In this document: positions 1-11,059 of the stretch, piece by piece
Position numbering within the stretch: position 1 is the stretch's first letter
Layout of the letters: each line of letters opens with the position of its first letter
From: Thinopyrum elongatum
Taxonomy: Eukaryota > Streptophyta > Magnoliopsida > Poales > Poaceae
NCBI GenBank assembly: GCA_011799875.1
Contig: CM022302.1
Span: 373,940,775-374,004,774, forward strand
Reading direction: 5' to 3'
DNA: 64,000 nucleotides
The notes under the pieces: model-generated
Told to the model about the DNA's origin: nothing
The model's input: the letters and a program-made list of their open reading frames with translations, nothing else
Databases searched by the model: none
Position numbers and translations under genes: made by a program

Positions 1-855
1 TAGCATATGTCTAGTTTCAAATGCTATCTTTGGTTTTTCGTAGTATGCCTTGTTTATTCCAGTTATTCACAACGTGATGTTCTATATGTGCAAGTATGAA
101 CTGTGCAGTTCAATTTCATAAATACCAGTTTCAACAATACCACTAAGAATGACCACATTTGGTTGCTGTTAAGCATGTTGTAGTTAACACTCCTTTCTAT
201 TTTTATTTAACAATAACCAGTGTACTTAGACCAGCACAATACCAGTTTGAATGCCTATATTTGCTTGTTGTTAAATGTTAGGCCTGTTGCAGTTAACACA
301 CCTTTCCACTACTTGTTATGCTTAACTAGCATGCTTAAACCTGCACATTGAAGCTATCGTTTGGAGATTATTTTTTTACCATGGATATATTTGGTTGATA
401 TTTAGCCTGTTGTGCTTAACATGCCTCTCGATGTACTTACATAGGACAATTTTGGGAACAACTGCTGTTTTCCATCGAGGTTAGTTTCATCCCATGGCTT
501 ATATATACTCACTATTCGGGATATCGGTAGCTGGTACCATATAGGCCGGGGACTGATAAGGGATTAATTGGTGAATCAGAATTTTAACTGAATATATTTG
601 TAACCCATTTATCAGCAGGTTAACTAGGGCCATATCTAATATATCTGAGGCTACGTAGCAACATGCACTGTACTGAATGTCTAAATATGCAATCCTAGGC
701 TACATAGCAACAAGGAAGAGTGTTACCTACTGTTCTGATGATGTCTAGATATACATAGAAGAGCAGCAACAATAACAACACAACATCAGTTAACTAATAT
801 ACGTAGAAGAGTATTACCTTAATGTCCGGCCGATAATTCGTAAAAATGCAATAAA

Positions 856-945
856 CTCCCTCCGGCCCATAATATAAGATGTTAATTCATCCAATATGTG
901 AGTATGTTGGATGTTATAAGATATTATATAATGGGACGGAGGGAG
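856..945. mobile_element. Stowaway-type MITE inside CACTA-A
   Basis: This is a 90-bp element whose ends form inverted repeats (CTCCCTCCGGCCCATAATAT at the left; the right end is the complement of a CTCCCTCCGTCCC-type terminus). This is the signature of the commonest Triticeae Stowaway (Tc1/Mariner) MITEs. The TA target duplication is not clear. The same MITE sits at the homologous place in CACTA-B (45941-46030), so it was present before the two copies separated. Confidence 0.85.
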
Positions 946-1006
946 TGTTGTACTACATCATTGTGCAATTGTTGTTTAGCTTCTAATATTAACTTGGTGC
1001 TTTTAG

Positions 1007-1487
1007 GTAATTGGTAAAGATCTGCGTTTGACCCTTTCGGCGTATGGGGCAATGGGATATTAATGAACCAGCATCAAGTGAGGAAGCTGATAAAGATTGT
1101 TAGTAAAATTGGTTAAAAGATGGCAATTAAACTATTTGTTTACACTTTATCCAAGACAACAGTGAACTGCAGGATGGTAAATAAGAACTCTACAGCCTTG
1201 TTTTTACTGCCCATAATGAGTTGTGTTAGATGACAATGTCTGCATCTTTTTCCTTTGCAGTGGTTCCCAAAGCAGTTTACTCAAGATTACCTCTCAACTA
1301 CATGATTGGTGAGCATGCAAAGGTTAAAGTATTTCTACCAGAACACGATGACTATCTAGATGTGTTCATGAAGACAGTGAAGGATGGGCGGTCGACCATC
1401 ACAAGGGGTTGGACTAGAGTCTTGCGTGCCTTCTGCATGGAGGAGGGCACAATATGGGCATTCCGCTTCACCTTGTTCAACAACTAG
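1007..1487 (+). pseudogene. B3-like gene fragment carried by CACTA-A (two decayed exons)
   Basis: Two exon-like blocks, 1007-1176 and 1261-1487, are bounded by TTTTAG / GTAAAT and TTTGCAG splice-like sites. They correspond to the open exons of CACTA-B on the opposite strand (45878-45700 and 45615 downward). The second block encodes LPEHDDYLDVFMKTVKDG and ITRGWTRVLRAFCMEEGTIW, a strand / GW-aromatic / acidic-Gly / F-x-F order that resembles the C-terminal half of a plant B3 DNA-binding fold. Compared with CACTA-B this copy lacks 8 bp near the start of the first exon, has a 1-bp deletion near 1300 that shifts frame, and a TAG where CACTA-B reads through to a GTATGT donor. It is therefore a dead copy. 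B3 identity is a pattern judgement, not a database result. Confidence 0.5.
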
Positions 1488-1729
1488 AATGTCTTTCGCC
1501 TCTTTCTTTACCGTCTTTAATAGTACAAGTATACAACTGTGGTTCATTATTCTTTATTTGGTGCTTATGTAATTCTTCAACATATGTAGTTGTGAATCGA
1601 ATAATGCATTGGTTGTTTGAACCTGATGGATATGAATAAAGCTATAGCATACTTTCAAATTCAAATTCGGTACAATTTTAAATAGCAGCAATTAAATTAG
1701 GGTGAAATTACGCTCTCCAGGTTGTTACG

Positions 1730-2471
1730 GCGCACACAGTCGGTAAAACACAAACGTGTGTGATATACACCATAATCCGACACGGTTCACAGAGAGGAAA
1801 CACATACGAGCATGCACACAGTTGCCGTTTGTAAAGCGTGTGTGATGTCAGACAATATCACAAACGGTGAGAGCAAACTAAATGTTTGTGATAGTCGCCT
1901 TATCGTAAACGACTTACAATCATGAACTATTTTTGATGTGGTATGCATCGTAAATGTTACACCTCAGAATAGCATGTGCGATAGTTATCCTGTACGACAC
2001 TGTTACGATGGTCTGACGTTTCATAATCCTGTCCGACACTCATAGGATGATGATCTAATCTTCTTAATTAGTTATCGCATACGGTTCGGGAAAAGTGAAT
2101 GTGTGTGATTGTCTGCTTATCATACACGTTCTATAATCGTAAACTGTTTGTGATGGGTCGCGCATCGTAAATGCAGCACCACAGAATACCGACCACGATG
2201 GTAATGCTAGCACACACGAGTAGCAACGATGGAGCATTTGGGATATTAGATATATCCCAAACAGTTGTGTGAAGAATCGCTTTTGGGATAGGTGCGGGCA
2301 TCGCATCCGCGTTGTTCTGGAAAACGTATGCATTCCTACTCCCTATCCCCAGCGGTTTCTGGGTCACGTGGGATCGACCCTCCTATCGCCCACACTCACT
2401 AGGCGATGGTTTAAAATGCCATCGCGGAAAGGGGTTAAAAACCGTTTGTATAGCAACTCGCTGCACCAGTG
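1730..2471. repeat. CACTA-A sub-terminal repeat zone
   Basis: There are many degenerate copies of ACACGTTT, CACAAACG and TCGTAAACG in both orientations, interspersed with CATCGTAAATG-type motifs. In CACTA elements such arrays are the binding sites of the element's own DNA-binding protein; here that role is inferred from position and density. The mirror zone is 44497-45165. Confidence 0.7.
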
Positions 2472-3350
2472 CAAGCACCAGTAAGCATAAATATTTGCGA
2501 GCATAATAGTGTACCTGCCTAAAGAAAGATCGAACAAAGAAGGTGTAGGCAGGGTAATAATCTCACGAGTGCCATGACTAAAAACCAAGTTATACCGAAA
2601 CCGCGTCTTGCCACTGTTAATGAAATCATGTCCAACCATGCTAACATAATCAAGGCGCCTAACAGGTAAAAGCCTCTCCTCTGCCTCACTGTGCCTAATA
2701 GGAATCTCGAAATGTCTAGCGAGGCGAGAAGCATAAATACCACCATAAATAGCTCCCTTCGAGCGGTTAGTGTGTAACCGCCGAGCAATCATAGCACCCA
2801 AACTAAAAGTTCTATCATTGTAAAGATCATGGCGCAAAATGGCAAGGTCCGAAGAGCTAAGTTTTCCACTCTCCCACCGTCCAGTCAAACATGTCCCGGA
2901 AATAATGAATAACAGCGCAAAACGGGAAAAATGTAAACTAGCAACTCTAGCCTCAGAAACTCCTCTCGTCTCCCCCACAATGACTTTGGATATAAAATCC
3001 GCAAGGTCACGGGGACGTGGCTCTATAGGGCTGCCCTCAGGTGGAATCAAACAAGCCTCACAAAACTCATCTAGTGTCATCTCTCTAGGAACATCATATA
3101 AGTTGAATGTGACCGTGGGTGGTTCTGTCCTAGAGCAGAAATGGAAACTTTGCACAAAAGTATTCCTGAGGAGAAGGTACTGGTCACACTTATCTTCGAA
3201 GAAGGGAATGATACCAGCGTTGTTCGCCAAATGATAGAAGTCATCAAGAATTTCTGCATCCCTCAAGAAAGTGGTGCATGGCCGTTCGCACGGCCGTACT
3301 TCAGCTGCACGAGGAAGGTGATATTTGGGCTTTGGAGCCTCCTTAGGAGT
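2472..3350 (-). pseudogene. Athila-type ORF1-like domain of ATH-1, truncated
   Basis: The open frame from the first usable ATG at 3266 encodes about 260 residues before CACTA-A interrupts it, after RYTIMLANIYAY. It aligns by eye along its length with the intact 360-residue ORF at 60087-61169 (shared blocks: FHDKCDQYLLL-like, NTFVQ.FHF, PRPRDL..FI, GVSEARVASLHF, HFEIPIRH, IITLP.PSLFD). The frame continues upstream of 3266 (KPKYHLPRAAEVRPCE), but the start region has decayed. Where ATH-3 has ATGATG this copy has TTGCTC, and a TGA replaces a Gly codon. Proteins of this type are annotated as Athila ORF1; their biochemical role is not established. Confidence 0.8.
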
Positions 3351-3359
3351 CCGGCTTGA

Positions 3360-4115
3360 AGATCACCTTAACCTCCAGTTGAGCAATTTCTTTTTCTAAA
3401 AATTTCTGAAATTTTTAGTGACTCAAAATAAAAGTGAACGAAACTCAACGAAATTGCTAGCAACTACTCCTACAAGTGTCTAGAAGCTATATCATGCATC
3501 AAAACTACTTTGGACCATGTAAATTCAACATGAAAGCTCAAGAACATGGTCACCACAGTAGAAAAAATTTGGAATATATAAAGCACTAGAACAAAAACTA
3601 ATTCGACCATTGGAGGAGTCACATACTGAAGAATAATCTCCCAAAGCAGTTTTGAAAATGGAGTTTCGAGCAAGGAGATCAAAAATTGTAGGCAAAGGAG
3701 CAAGAACACAGGTTTGAAAAAGCTAGTGATTTTTTCTGGAGGAAGAAGGGAATGGACGGAATGGGATAAGTGAGTGGGTCTCCGTGGGACCCACAAGCTC
3801 ACTAGGTGCGCCCTGTGAGCTTGTGGCTCACAGGTGCACCCCCCGGGGTGTGTTCAGTGCCAAAAATTCTCAAAAATTCTACAAAAAATCATACTAAATT
3901 CTCAAATTGCACGGAAAATTCAAAAAACAGGAAAATCATGGCATTTCTACTTTATTAACTTTAAATAATAGAGAGTAAATAGTGGGTACAATAGGTTGTG
4001 CTTACTAAATTCATCGACCACATGCCCCTAAAAAAGAATCCATTAATAAGGTTGATCAAGTCTTATTAACAAACTATTTTCGAGTAACATGAAACTGAGG
4101 AATCTTCGTATAACA
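3360..4115. other. ATH-1 spacer between protease and Athila ORF
   Basis: This is AT-rich non-coding DNA with no ORF that aligns to a known domain. A short GC-rich patch (about 3770-3850) contains repeated ACAAGCTCACTAGG / GTGAGCTTGTGG-type inverted segments. A similar patch occurs in the ATH-3 spacer (about 61560-61650) and within the LTRs (12200-12270, 57740-57800), so this motif is reused within the family. Confidence 0.6.
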
Positions 4116-4583
4116 CTAAGTTACCTCAACGGGGATACACATCTCCCCAATAATAAGATTTTCATATTTCTTTGTGATAGTAGGAAGAGGGAGTTGAAAA
4201 CTTCCAATATTAATTGTCGAAGCCTTTTCAATAACATTAATACCATTCACTTGAAATTGTTTCTTCGAAAAGTGTACCGTATGCTCATTACCATTGATAT
4301 GAAAAGTGACCTTGCTTTTGTTGCAATCAATAACAGCCCCTGCAGTGTTCAAAAAGGGTCTACCAAGGATAATCAACATATTATCGTCCTCGGGCATATC
4401 AAGTATAACAAAGTCTGTCAAGATAGTAACATTTGCAACTACAACAGGCACATCCTCACAAATACCGATAGGTATGGCAGTTGATTTGTCAGCCATTTGC
4501 AATGATATTTCAGTAGGTATGAGTTTATTCAAATCAAGTCTTCTATATAAAGAGAAAGGCATAACACTAACACCGGCTCCCAA
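4116..4583 (-). CDS. Retropepsin-like aspartic protease domain of ATH-1
   Basis: This 155-residue frame starts at the protease active site, written GAGVSVMPFSLY. In Athila elements this is preceded by CDL, giving DLGA rather than the usual D(T/S)G. The second retropepsin landmark, ILGRPFLNTAGAVIDC, follows about 70 residues later, matching the flap/ILGR region. It overlaps in another frame with the end of the gag segment (4529-5179), so a small frameshift lies near 4560-4580 in this copy. The frame ends with a stop at 4116 and is not followed by RT. Its likely role is processing of the Gag precursor. Confidence 0.8.
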   Translation of the reverse strand: MGAGVSVMPFSLYRRLDLNKLIPTEISLQMADKSTAIPIGICEDVPVVVANVTILTDFVILDMPEDDNMLIILGRPFLNTAGAVIDCNKSKVTFHINGNEHTVHFSKKQFQVNGINVIEKASTINIGSFQLPLPTITKKYENLIIGEMCIPVEVT

Positions 4584-5638
4584 ATCACATAAAGCAGTTT
4601 GACATAATTTCTTTTAATGGAGCATGGTATAGTAGGTATTCCTGGATCTCCTAGTTTCTTAGGTACTCCATCCTTAAAAGAATAATTTGCAAGCATGGTG
4701 GAGATTCCAGCTTCAGGTATTTTTCTTTTATTAGTGACAATATCTTTCATGTATTTAGCATATGGGGCCATCTTTAAAATATCAGTCAAACGAGTACGCA
4801 AAAAGACTGGACTAAGCATTTCAGCAAAGCGTTCAAATTCTTCCTCATCCTTATTATTAGGTGGCTTAGTTGGAAAAGGAATGTGTTTTTGAACCCACTG
4901 TTCTCTTTCTTTACCATGTTTTCTAGCGATGAAATCTCTTTTGTCATAACGTTTATTCTTAGGAGGTGGGTTATCAAGATCAAGTGCAAGTTCTACTTCA
5001 ACATCATTATCAGGTTCTTTATCATTGTCTGGTTGAGCATTAATATGAACATCATCATTATCATTATCATTATCACTAAGTGGATGTTCATTACTAGATT
5101 GTGTCTCAGCATCAGAAATAGAAACATCATTACTATCCTCAGAAGGTTTTTCTACCTCAGGTTCACTAGAAGCATGCAAAGTCCTATCATTTTTCTTTTT
5201 CTTTTTCTTATTAGAAGGACTAGGTGCATCAAAATTAATTCTCTGAGAATCTTGTTTAATTCTTTTAGGCTAACCTTCAGGATATAGTGGCTCCTGAGTC
5301 ATTCTACCTCCTCTAGTCATTATTCGAATAGCATGATCATTCATATTACTATGCATTTCATTAAGCAAATCATATTGTGACTTAGCAACTTGTTCTAACT
5401 GAGTTTGGACCATGGAAGCATGTTTTCCTAGAGCTTTAACATCATTAGCAATTCTAAACATCAAGTCACTCAAACGATCTATCATTTAAGCATTGTGTTT
5501 CAATTGTTTCATAACATACATATTAGAATTTTCTTGCTTAACAATGTAGTTATCAAATTCATCCAAGCATTGACTAGCAGATTTATTATAAGGATACCAT
5601 CTTCATCAAATCTTAGAAGATAATTTACCTCTACTACC
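4529..5638 (-). pseudogene. ATH-1 gag, C-terminal part (up to the solo-LTR insertion)
   Basis: This contains a long acidic low-complexity stretch (DNDNDNDDVHINAQPDNDKE), then basic KNKRYDKRDFIARKH and the conserved FAEMLSPVFLRTRLTDILKM and YAKYMKDIVTNKRKIPEA blocks that lead into the protease. The frame is broken by stops near 5485 and 5270. The same blocks are present at 62358-63224 in ATH-3. The upstream part of gag resumes at 9733 on the far side of the inserted solo LTR. Confidence 0.75.
5634..5638. repeat. Target-site duplication, left (CTACC)
   Basis: CTACC precedes the TG of the solo LTR and is repeated exactly at 9728-9732 after its terminal CA. The undisturbed site can be seen in ATH-3 near 63443-63460, where the same gag sequence runs without interruption. 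Confidence 0.95.
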
Positions 5639-8600
5639 TGTAACACCCTGGTTTTCGTTCCTGTTTTTTTCCTTTGCGGGATTTGACTCCCGTCTTTTTT
5701 CTCGGTGTTATCGGATTTCTCTAGCTGTTGGGTATATGAAGATGGTCATTTAGCCTTGCCTTTCCTATCCAACCAGAGATTCTCTCCAGTCTAATCTTGT
5801 CACCCAAGATATGTTCTCAAGACTTTTCCACCGAAACCCTACCTTCCGAGTTACCGGAAGGGAAACCCTGATCTCTTCCGTTACAAAGGAACCCCAATTT
5901 CCCTTGATCTGATGACTCCCAAACTTTTCCCAGTGATCATCCTATCTTTGTAAACCCTGGATATGCAAAAATATTGCCAAGTCATTTGCAATATTTTTCA
6001 TTTATAATTAATTCCTTTTTCTGCCAATTAAAGGAATTAAATCCAGGAAAATATCTACCCATCTCCAAAGTTGATGAAAACTTGTGGAGATATTCTTTGT
6101 GATCGTATTGAGCTCCCATAAAAATATTGGCCATAATTAAATAAGGAAAATTGCATTTTCCTATTTAATGCCAATATTGCATTTGGACAGTTTCTAAAGG
6201 AACTACCATTTTGGTAGCCAGGAAGAATCCCAAATAAATTGTGGAGCTTCTCCTATCCATATATTCACCATTTCCATCAAAAACCCAAGTTCCATAGTTC
6301 AAATTTTGAGCACAACATCAATTTGCAAATTCTATCCAGTTGGGCAAATTGCAAAGGGAGTGCTTGAACACTTGATCTATTTGAGCTGAAATTTTTCATG
6401 GTGGTTAACATTGATAAATCACTCGTGGAAACCAAAAATAAGCTCAATCCATCTATCCATTCTCCCACAGCAATTTTCTCAAGTTTCTGTCCATTTGGAA
6501 CCTCTGTGAAGCAAGTACCATTTTGGTGTACCCAAATGGTATGAAACTTTTACAGTGGCTTCATATATCCAAATAACTCCCCTCCACCAAAATTCAGCTC
6601 ATTTCATCAAACCCTTTGAGCACAGCTTCAAATTCCAGTTTCTGGACCAACTTCTGTGTTGTGAAGGAAGTGTATGCAAATGAAGTCCAAATGACTTGAG
6701 ATTTTGCAAGCATATAATCCTTCCTACCACATTCCATTGTGACAAGAAACCAGCCACTCTCACCAAGCCATTTCCCCTTAGTAGCTTACAAACATCTTCC
6801 TGTTGAAATCTGTTTCTGCAAGTACCTCTCCCCTCAGAGCCACCTAGCTGGTTCCAGACTCTTATCTTATCTATTTGAGCAGCAAGGGACCTGTTGGACA
6901 AGCTTACATAGGAAGAAGCCTTCGAGAGCACGCCATGCACGTGGTGACCATGCAATGAGCATCCAGAACCCACGCTCTGCACTATGTTGTCTCTGTGCCG
7001 TTGCCTCCGGCCAGCCTCCGCTTGTCTGAGCGTGTCCAGTGGTTCTGCAACACCCACGTATCCACTCTCGACCCTTCTTCCCCTCCAGTTTCTTCCTCGC
7101 CACGCCGCGACGAGCTCCGCCACTGTTCTGCCCGTGACCACCACCGTCGTCTTCTTCCCCGAGTCTTCTTGAGAACACCCGAGGCTTCTTTGCCCTCCCA
7201 GAAGCCCTGCCGACATCGCCCCCTCCCTCTGCATGTCCCCTATCTCCAGTGAGGCGATAAGGATGCCATGGCGGCCGATCCTATCCGTTCTCGCCGGCCG
7301 CCTATATAGAGGCCCTCCCTGCACTCCTCGAGCTCACCAGCAGCTCTCTCGCACTCCTCTCCCTCCCAGCTACCTCCCTGCCCCCTCACTACCTCGCCGG
7401 AGGCCCTCCTCACCGCCCATCGCCGCCATGGCTGCCACTCCCTCTCGCCTAAATTCACTCATCCCCGGGCCCCATTGCTGCCCTAGTCGCCATAGCTCAC
7501 CACCACCACCACCACCATGCCTCCCTCCCTGCCTCAATTTCATCTCGGGGATGGCAATGGCCTCCACTCCGAGTCCATCCGCTGCCTACTGCCTCTCCCG
7601 CCGCCGCTCTCCCAGCCACCCCCGTCGCCCGTGCTGCTAACCACCGGGTGCGGCAGTCGCCGGTGACCCTGCTCGCGCCATCGCCGGGCCGAGAGGCTCA
7701 TCGGAGCGCCCGCACCTCGCTGGAGCCAAAGCTCCCAGTGGCTGCGTCGGGGAGGAGGAGGGAGGAAGAAGAAGAAAGGAGGACAAGAGAGAAGGTGGGG
7801 TGGGGGCCACCTGTAAGTGACCCAGAGGCCAGGCCCGCGGGTTTAAGTGGAGGCACCATACGCAAAGTGCGCTTTCCCAACTCTGAAAGCATATTCTGCC
7901 AAATACGCTTTCAATTCTCAGCCGGCGGCCGAAAGGCTTATATTGCGGACATTCACTGGTTTAGAGCGAAAATGAATACATTTTATTTATTTTCTGCCTA
8001 AATAATGAACGGCCACAACTTTTTGCCCGTGACTCCGATTCAGGTGAAACCAACGCTCACGTCTTCGTTTCGTCGAGTCCGTTCCGATGGAATCATTTTC
8101 ATAATGTTCCCAAACTGTGAAAATGACCATTTTGCCCTTGCCCTTCAAACAGCCCCTCCGAGAGAGAATGGTTTCCGGTGATCCCTTCCGCGAACTCTCC
8201 GCACTTCTCCCGGAGTATTTCTTCGACCCTAGGCAAGTCGAACATCTGATATATGCCCTAAAGCATTGCTCTGTGTTATTCTTGCGTGTTTAATTAATAA
8301 TTATGGCTGTGGTAGAAATAATTAAACTTCTGCTAGATTGCACTTACTGTTTATGTTACTTGCATGAGTTTGCTATATGATAATTCAAGGTAATTTACTT
8401 AAATGCATAGTCGCTGCCACCTCAACCTATTGTGATAGATAACCATGCTTGCTAAATGATGGCTAAAACTAAACCTAGTCGGTTGATCTAGAGTCACCTG
8501 TCCGGGCTTATCCGTGCAACCACATTTGCCGGTATGGGATGGCCTTGACTTGGTCTGATCTCGTGCTCTTTCACCGGTACCTACAGACAGGGAAGGTTAT

Positions 8601-9727
8601 GCGTGCGTGCTACCCTCGCCTAGTAGGCGGCGATAACCTTGTGAGCCCAGTTGATTGTTTAACCTGGGATTCCCCGTTTGGGACAGTTTGTTTGGCCACG
8701 ACGGTGGCAGGTGTCACACGGTGACACAAGGGCCACCCAGGGCAGGACTCCGGGGGAGAATGATTGCCGGTGGTACGATGGAAGAGTCACGGGTCAGGCA
8801 GGTTTTGTTGGAGCAACACTGGTCCACCCGAATGGGATCATGAGGCCAGGTGCTCCATGGTGTGGGTAAAGTGCGCAACCTCTGCAGAGTGAAAAATCTA
8901 TTCGAATAGCCGCGTCCATGGTATTGGACAGTCCGTCTAGGCCTCGCTAGGTGGTCAACCGTAACAGTGATAATAATGATGGAAGAACTCGCCTTATGAT
9001 CGAAAGTACTCAGTGGATCATGAGTATTCTGAGGGTTGTGGGACAACCCGGAAGAGAGTAAGTTTATCATATTTACAGTGGAGATGCATAGCCACCGGAT
9101 GATGTCAGGGATATGATATGTTAGCCATGGGATGGCTATGAAAGAGATGGTCGGATGACCGAAAGAGTTGGATTGGATCATGAGAATGTTCGGAGTATGG
9201 ACTATTTACTTGATATGCTTTACTTTACTATATTTACTTTAGTAGTTATAGTGCTGGATAAACCTGTTATGTCATGATAATTAATATTGCTAGATAGGTA
9301 TGCTATGCCATAATAATTAATGTTGCTCTAATAACAAATGCATGCTTGAATGCCATGGATTGCTTTGCTTGGTGTATATGTTAGTTTGGTTTGCTTGCGA
9401 GTACATTCAAAGTACTCAGCGGCCTTCAATGTGGCCAGGTTCACATAAGGATCCGTCGTCCGTCGACGAGTAGCCGGAGCGTTCGCGGGCTAGGAGAGTA
9501 ACCCAGTCAGATCCCTGTGGATTGGAGCCGCACCAAGACCATGCCGCCTTAGATAGAGCTTTTCCGCTGCCATCACTCTTGTAAGATATCATGTAAGACC
9601 TATATATCCATTAATAGAAATGCCTGTGTTCATGATACTTGTTGTAAACGCGCATGCCAGAGTGATTTCCTGGGCTGGTATGCGTGGCGATCGTCTGGCT
9701 ACAGTGGTTATCAGGCGGGGCGCCACA
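5639..9727 (+). mobile_element. Solo LTR (4,089 bp) of a long-LTR Gypsy family, Tekay/RIRE3-like
   Basis: It begins TGTAACACCC and ends GGGGCGCCACA, flanked by a perfect 5-bp duplication CTACC. It contains no PBS, gag or pol. The TGTAACACCC start, length near 4 kb, GC-rich central block followed by an AT-rich tail, and a 3' segment with an AGTACTC-type motif all parallel the LTR of the complete Tekay-type element at 27474-31375. Sequence identity between the two is low, so it is a different family. Intact duplications around a lone LTR indicate LTR-LTR recombination after insertion. ORFs in its GC-rich middle (7200-7900) overlap on both strands and are not called as genes. Confidence 0.8.
7301..7310 (+). 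promoter_or_regulatory. TATA box of the solo LTR
   Basis: CCTATATAGA sits in otherwise GC-rich DNA (GCCGCCTATATAGAGGCCC), followed about 25-35 bp later by a C/T-rich stretch (CTCCTCGAGCTCACC...) suitable for a transcription start. This would mark the U3/R boundary of the LTR. It is inferred from motif and spacing only. Confidence 0.6.
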
Positions 9728-9732
9728 CTACC
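9728..9732. repeat. Target-site duplication, right (CTACC)
   Basis: This exactly matches 5634-5638 and marks the right border of the solo LTR. Confidence 0.95.
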
Positions 9733-10981
9733 TGTGTCGGTGTGTCTAGACCATGTATTTCTTCAATAGGTGGTAAATTCTTAACATCTTCAGCTTTAAT
9801 ACATTTTTCTTTCATAGATTTCTTTGCCTCTTGCATATCTTCAGGACTGAGGAATAGAATACCTCTCTTCTTCGGAGTTGGTTTAGGTGGTGGTTCAGGA
9901 AGTGTCCAATCATTATCATTCCTCAATATATTATTCAATAGTTCTTCAGCCTGTTCAATAGTTCATTCCCTGAAAACACAACCAACACAACTATGTAGGT
10001 AGTCCCTAGAAGCATCGGTTAGTCCGTTATAAAAGATATCAAGTATTTCATTTTTCTTGAGAGGATGATCAGGAAAAGCATTAAGTAATTGGAGAAGCCT
10101 CCCCCAAGATTGAGGGAGATTCTCTTCTTCAATTTGCACAAAGTTAAATATTTCCTGTAAGGCGGCTTGTTTCTTATGAGCAGGAAAATATTTTTCAGAG
10201 AAGTAATATATCATATCCTGGGGACTACGCACACAACCAGGAGCAAGAGTATTAAAACATATCTTAGCATCACCCTTTAGTGATAAAGGAAACAACTTAA
10301 GAATATAGTAATAGCGAAATTTTTCCTCATGAGCAAATAGGATGGCTATATCATTCAATTTAGTAAGGTGTGCCGCAACAGTTTTAGATTCATAACCATG
10401 GAAAGGATCAGATTCAACCAAAGTAATTAACTCAGGATCGACAAAGAATTCATAATCCTTATCAGTAACAAAGATTGATGAAGTAGCAAACTTAGGATCA
10501 TATTTCATTCTAGCATTCAGAGATTTTTCTTTCAGCTTACATAGTAATTTCTTAAGATCATCTCTATCATTACAAGCAAGAAGCTCTCTAGTTATCTCTT
10601 CACCACCAACAAATTCCTCAGGTATCTTAGGCATTTCAATTCTAGGATAGCTAGGTCTAATAGGTGTTTAATAATTTTCAGTTTCAATAATTTCATCAGT
10701 TTCAGCATTTTCAAAATCTTTAGCTTTATCAAGTTGTTCATCAGGAAATTCACCTAGTGGCACAGTTTCATCAAGCAAAGTTATAGCATCATCAATAGCA
10801 TAATTCATAGCAGAAGTAGCATCATCAGTTACTTGTGACATATCAGAAATAATAGCAGTGGTGGTGTTGCAAGCTTACTCAAAACAGAAGGTGAATCAAG
10901 TGCAGAGCTAGATGGCAGTTCCTTACCTCCCACTGTCCTAGAGGGAACAATCTTGGTTTTATCATCCTTCATATTCTTCAT
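9733..10981 (-). pseudogene. ATH-1 gag, N-terminal part
   Basis: A start ATG lies at 10981-10979 (MKNMKDDKTKIVPSRTVGG), about 50 bp after the primer-binding site, the usual position for gag. A frameshift near 10875 moves the frame to the ORF at 10634-9963. This carries the capsid-like region: PLSLKGDAKICFNTLAP, MIYYFSEKYFPAHKKQAALQ, RLLQLLNAFPDHPLKKNEIL. An in-frame TGA at 9965-9963 follows FRE, then the frame resumes (MNNILRNDNDWTLPEPPP) until the solo LTR. ATH-3 has a TGA at exactly the same codon. Confidence 0.8.
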
Positions 10982-11031
10982 AGTGATCAATAGACATAAA
11001 TCCCAAGTGACTCAGCAAATAGAGCTATGCT

Positions 11032-11048
11032 CCCCGGCAACGGCGCCC
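11032..11048 (-). other. ATH-1 primer-binding site (tRNA-Asp type)
   Basis: On the minus strand it reads GGGCGCCGTTGCCGGGG just after the LTR. This matches the TGGCGCCGTTGCCGGGG primer site typical of Athila elements except for the first base. ATH-2 has the unmutated form at 43600-43616. Confidence 0.85.
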
Positions 11049-11059
11049 GAAAAAGGTCT

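Larger units (their letters stand above)
1..2471 (+). mobile_element. CACTA transposon end (CACTA-A), continues beyond the left edge
   Basis: The right terminus reads outward-in as CACTGGTGCAGCGAGTTGCT and ends at 2471; the next bases (CAA) belong to the Athila-like element it interrupts. The last ~750 bp are packed with short CACAAACGTT / CACACGTTT-like motifs in both orientations, the sub-terminal repeat structure expected of CACTA (DTC) elements. The whole stretch matches 44497-47127 in inverted orientation with small indels. It carries fragments of a B3-like gene and one Stowaway MITE. The 3-bp target duplication cannot be checked because the other end lies outside the window. CACTA assignment is firm; no family name is assigned. 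Confidence 0.85.

Noticed and set aside
7233..7990. Protein-coding gene in the middle of the solo LTR
   Set aside because: Pro/Ser/Arg-rich overlapping frames just after the LTR TATA box. No recognisable domain; treated as LTR leader sequence.
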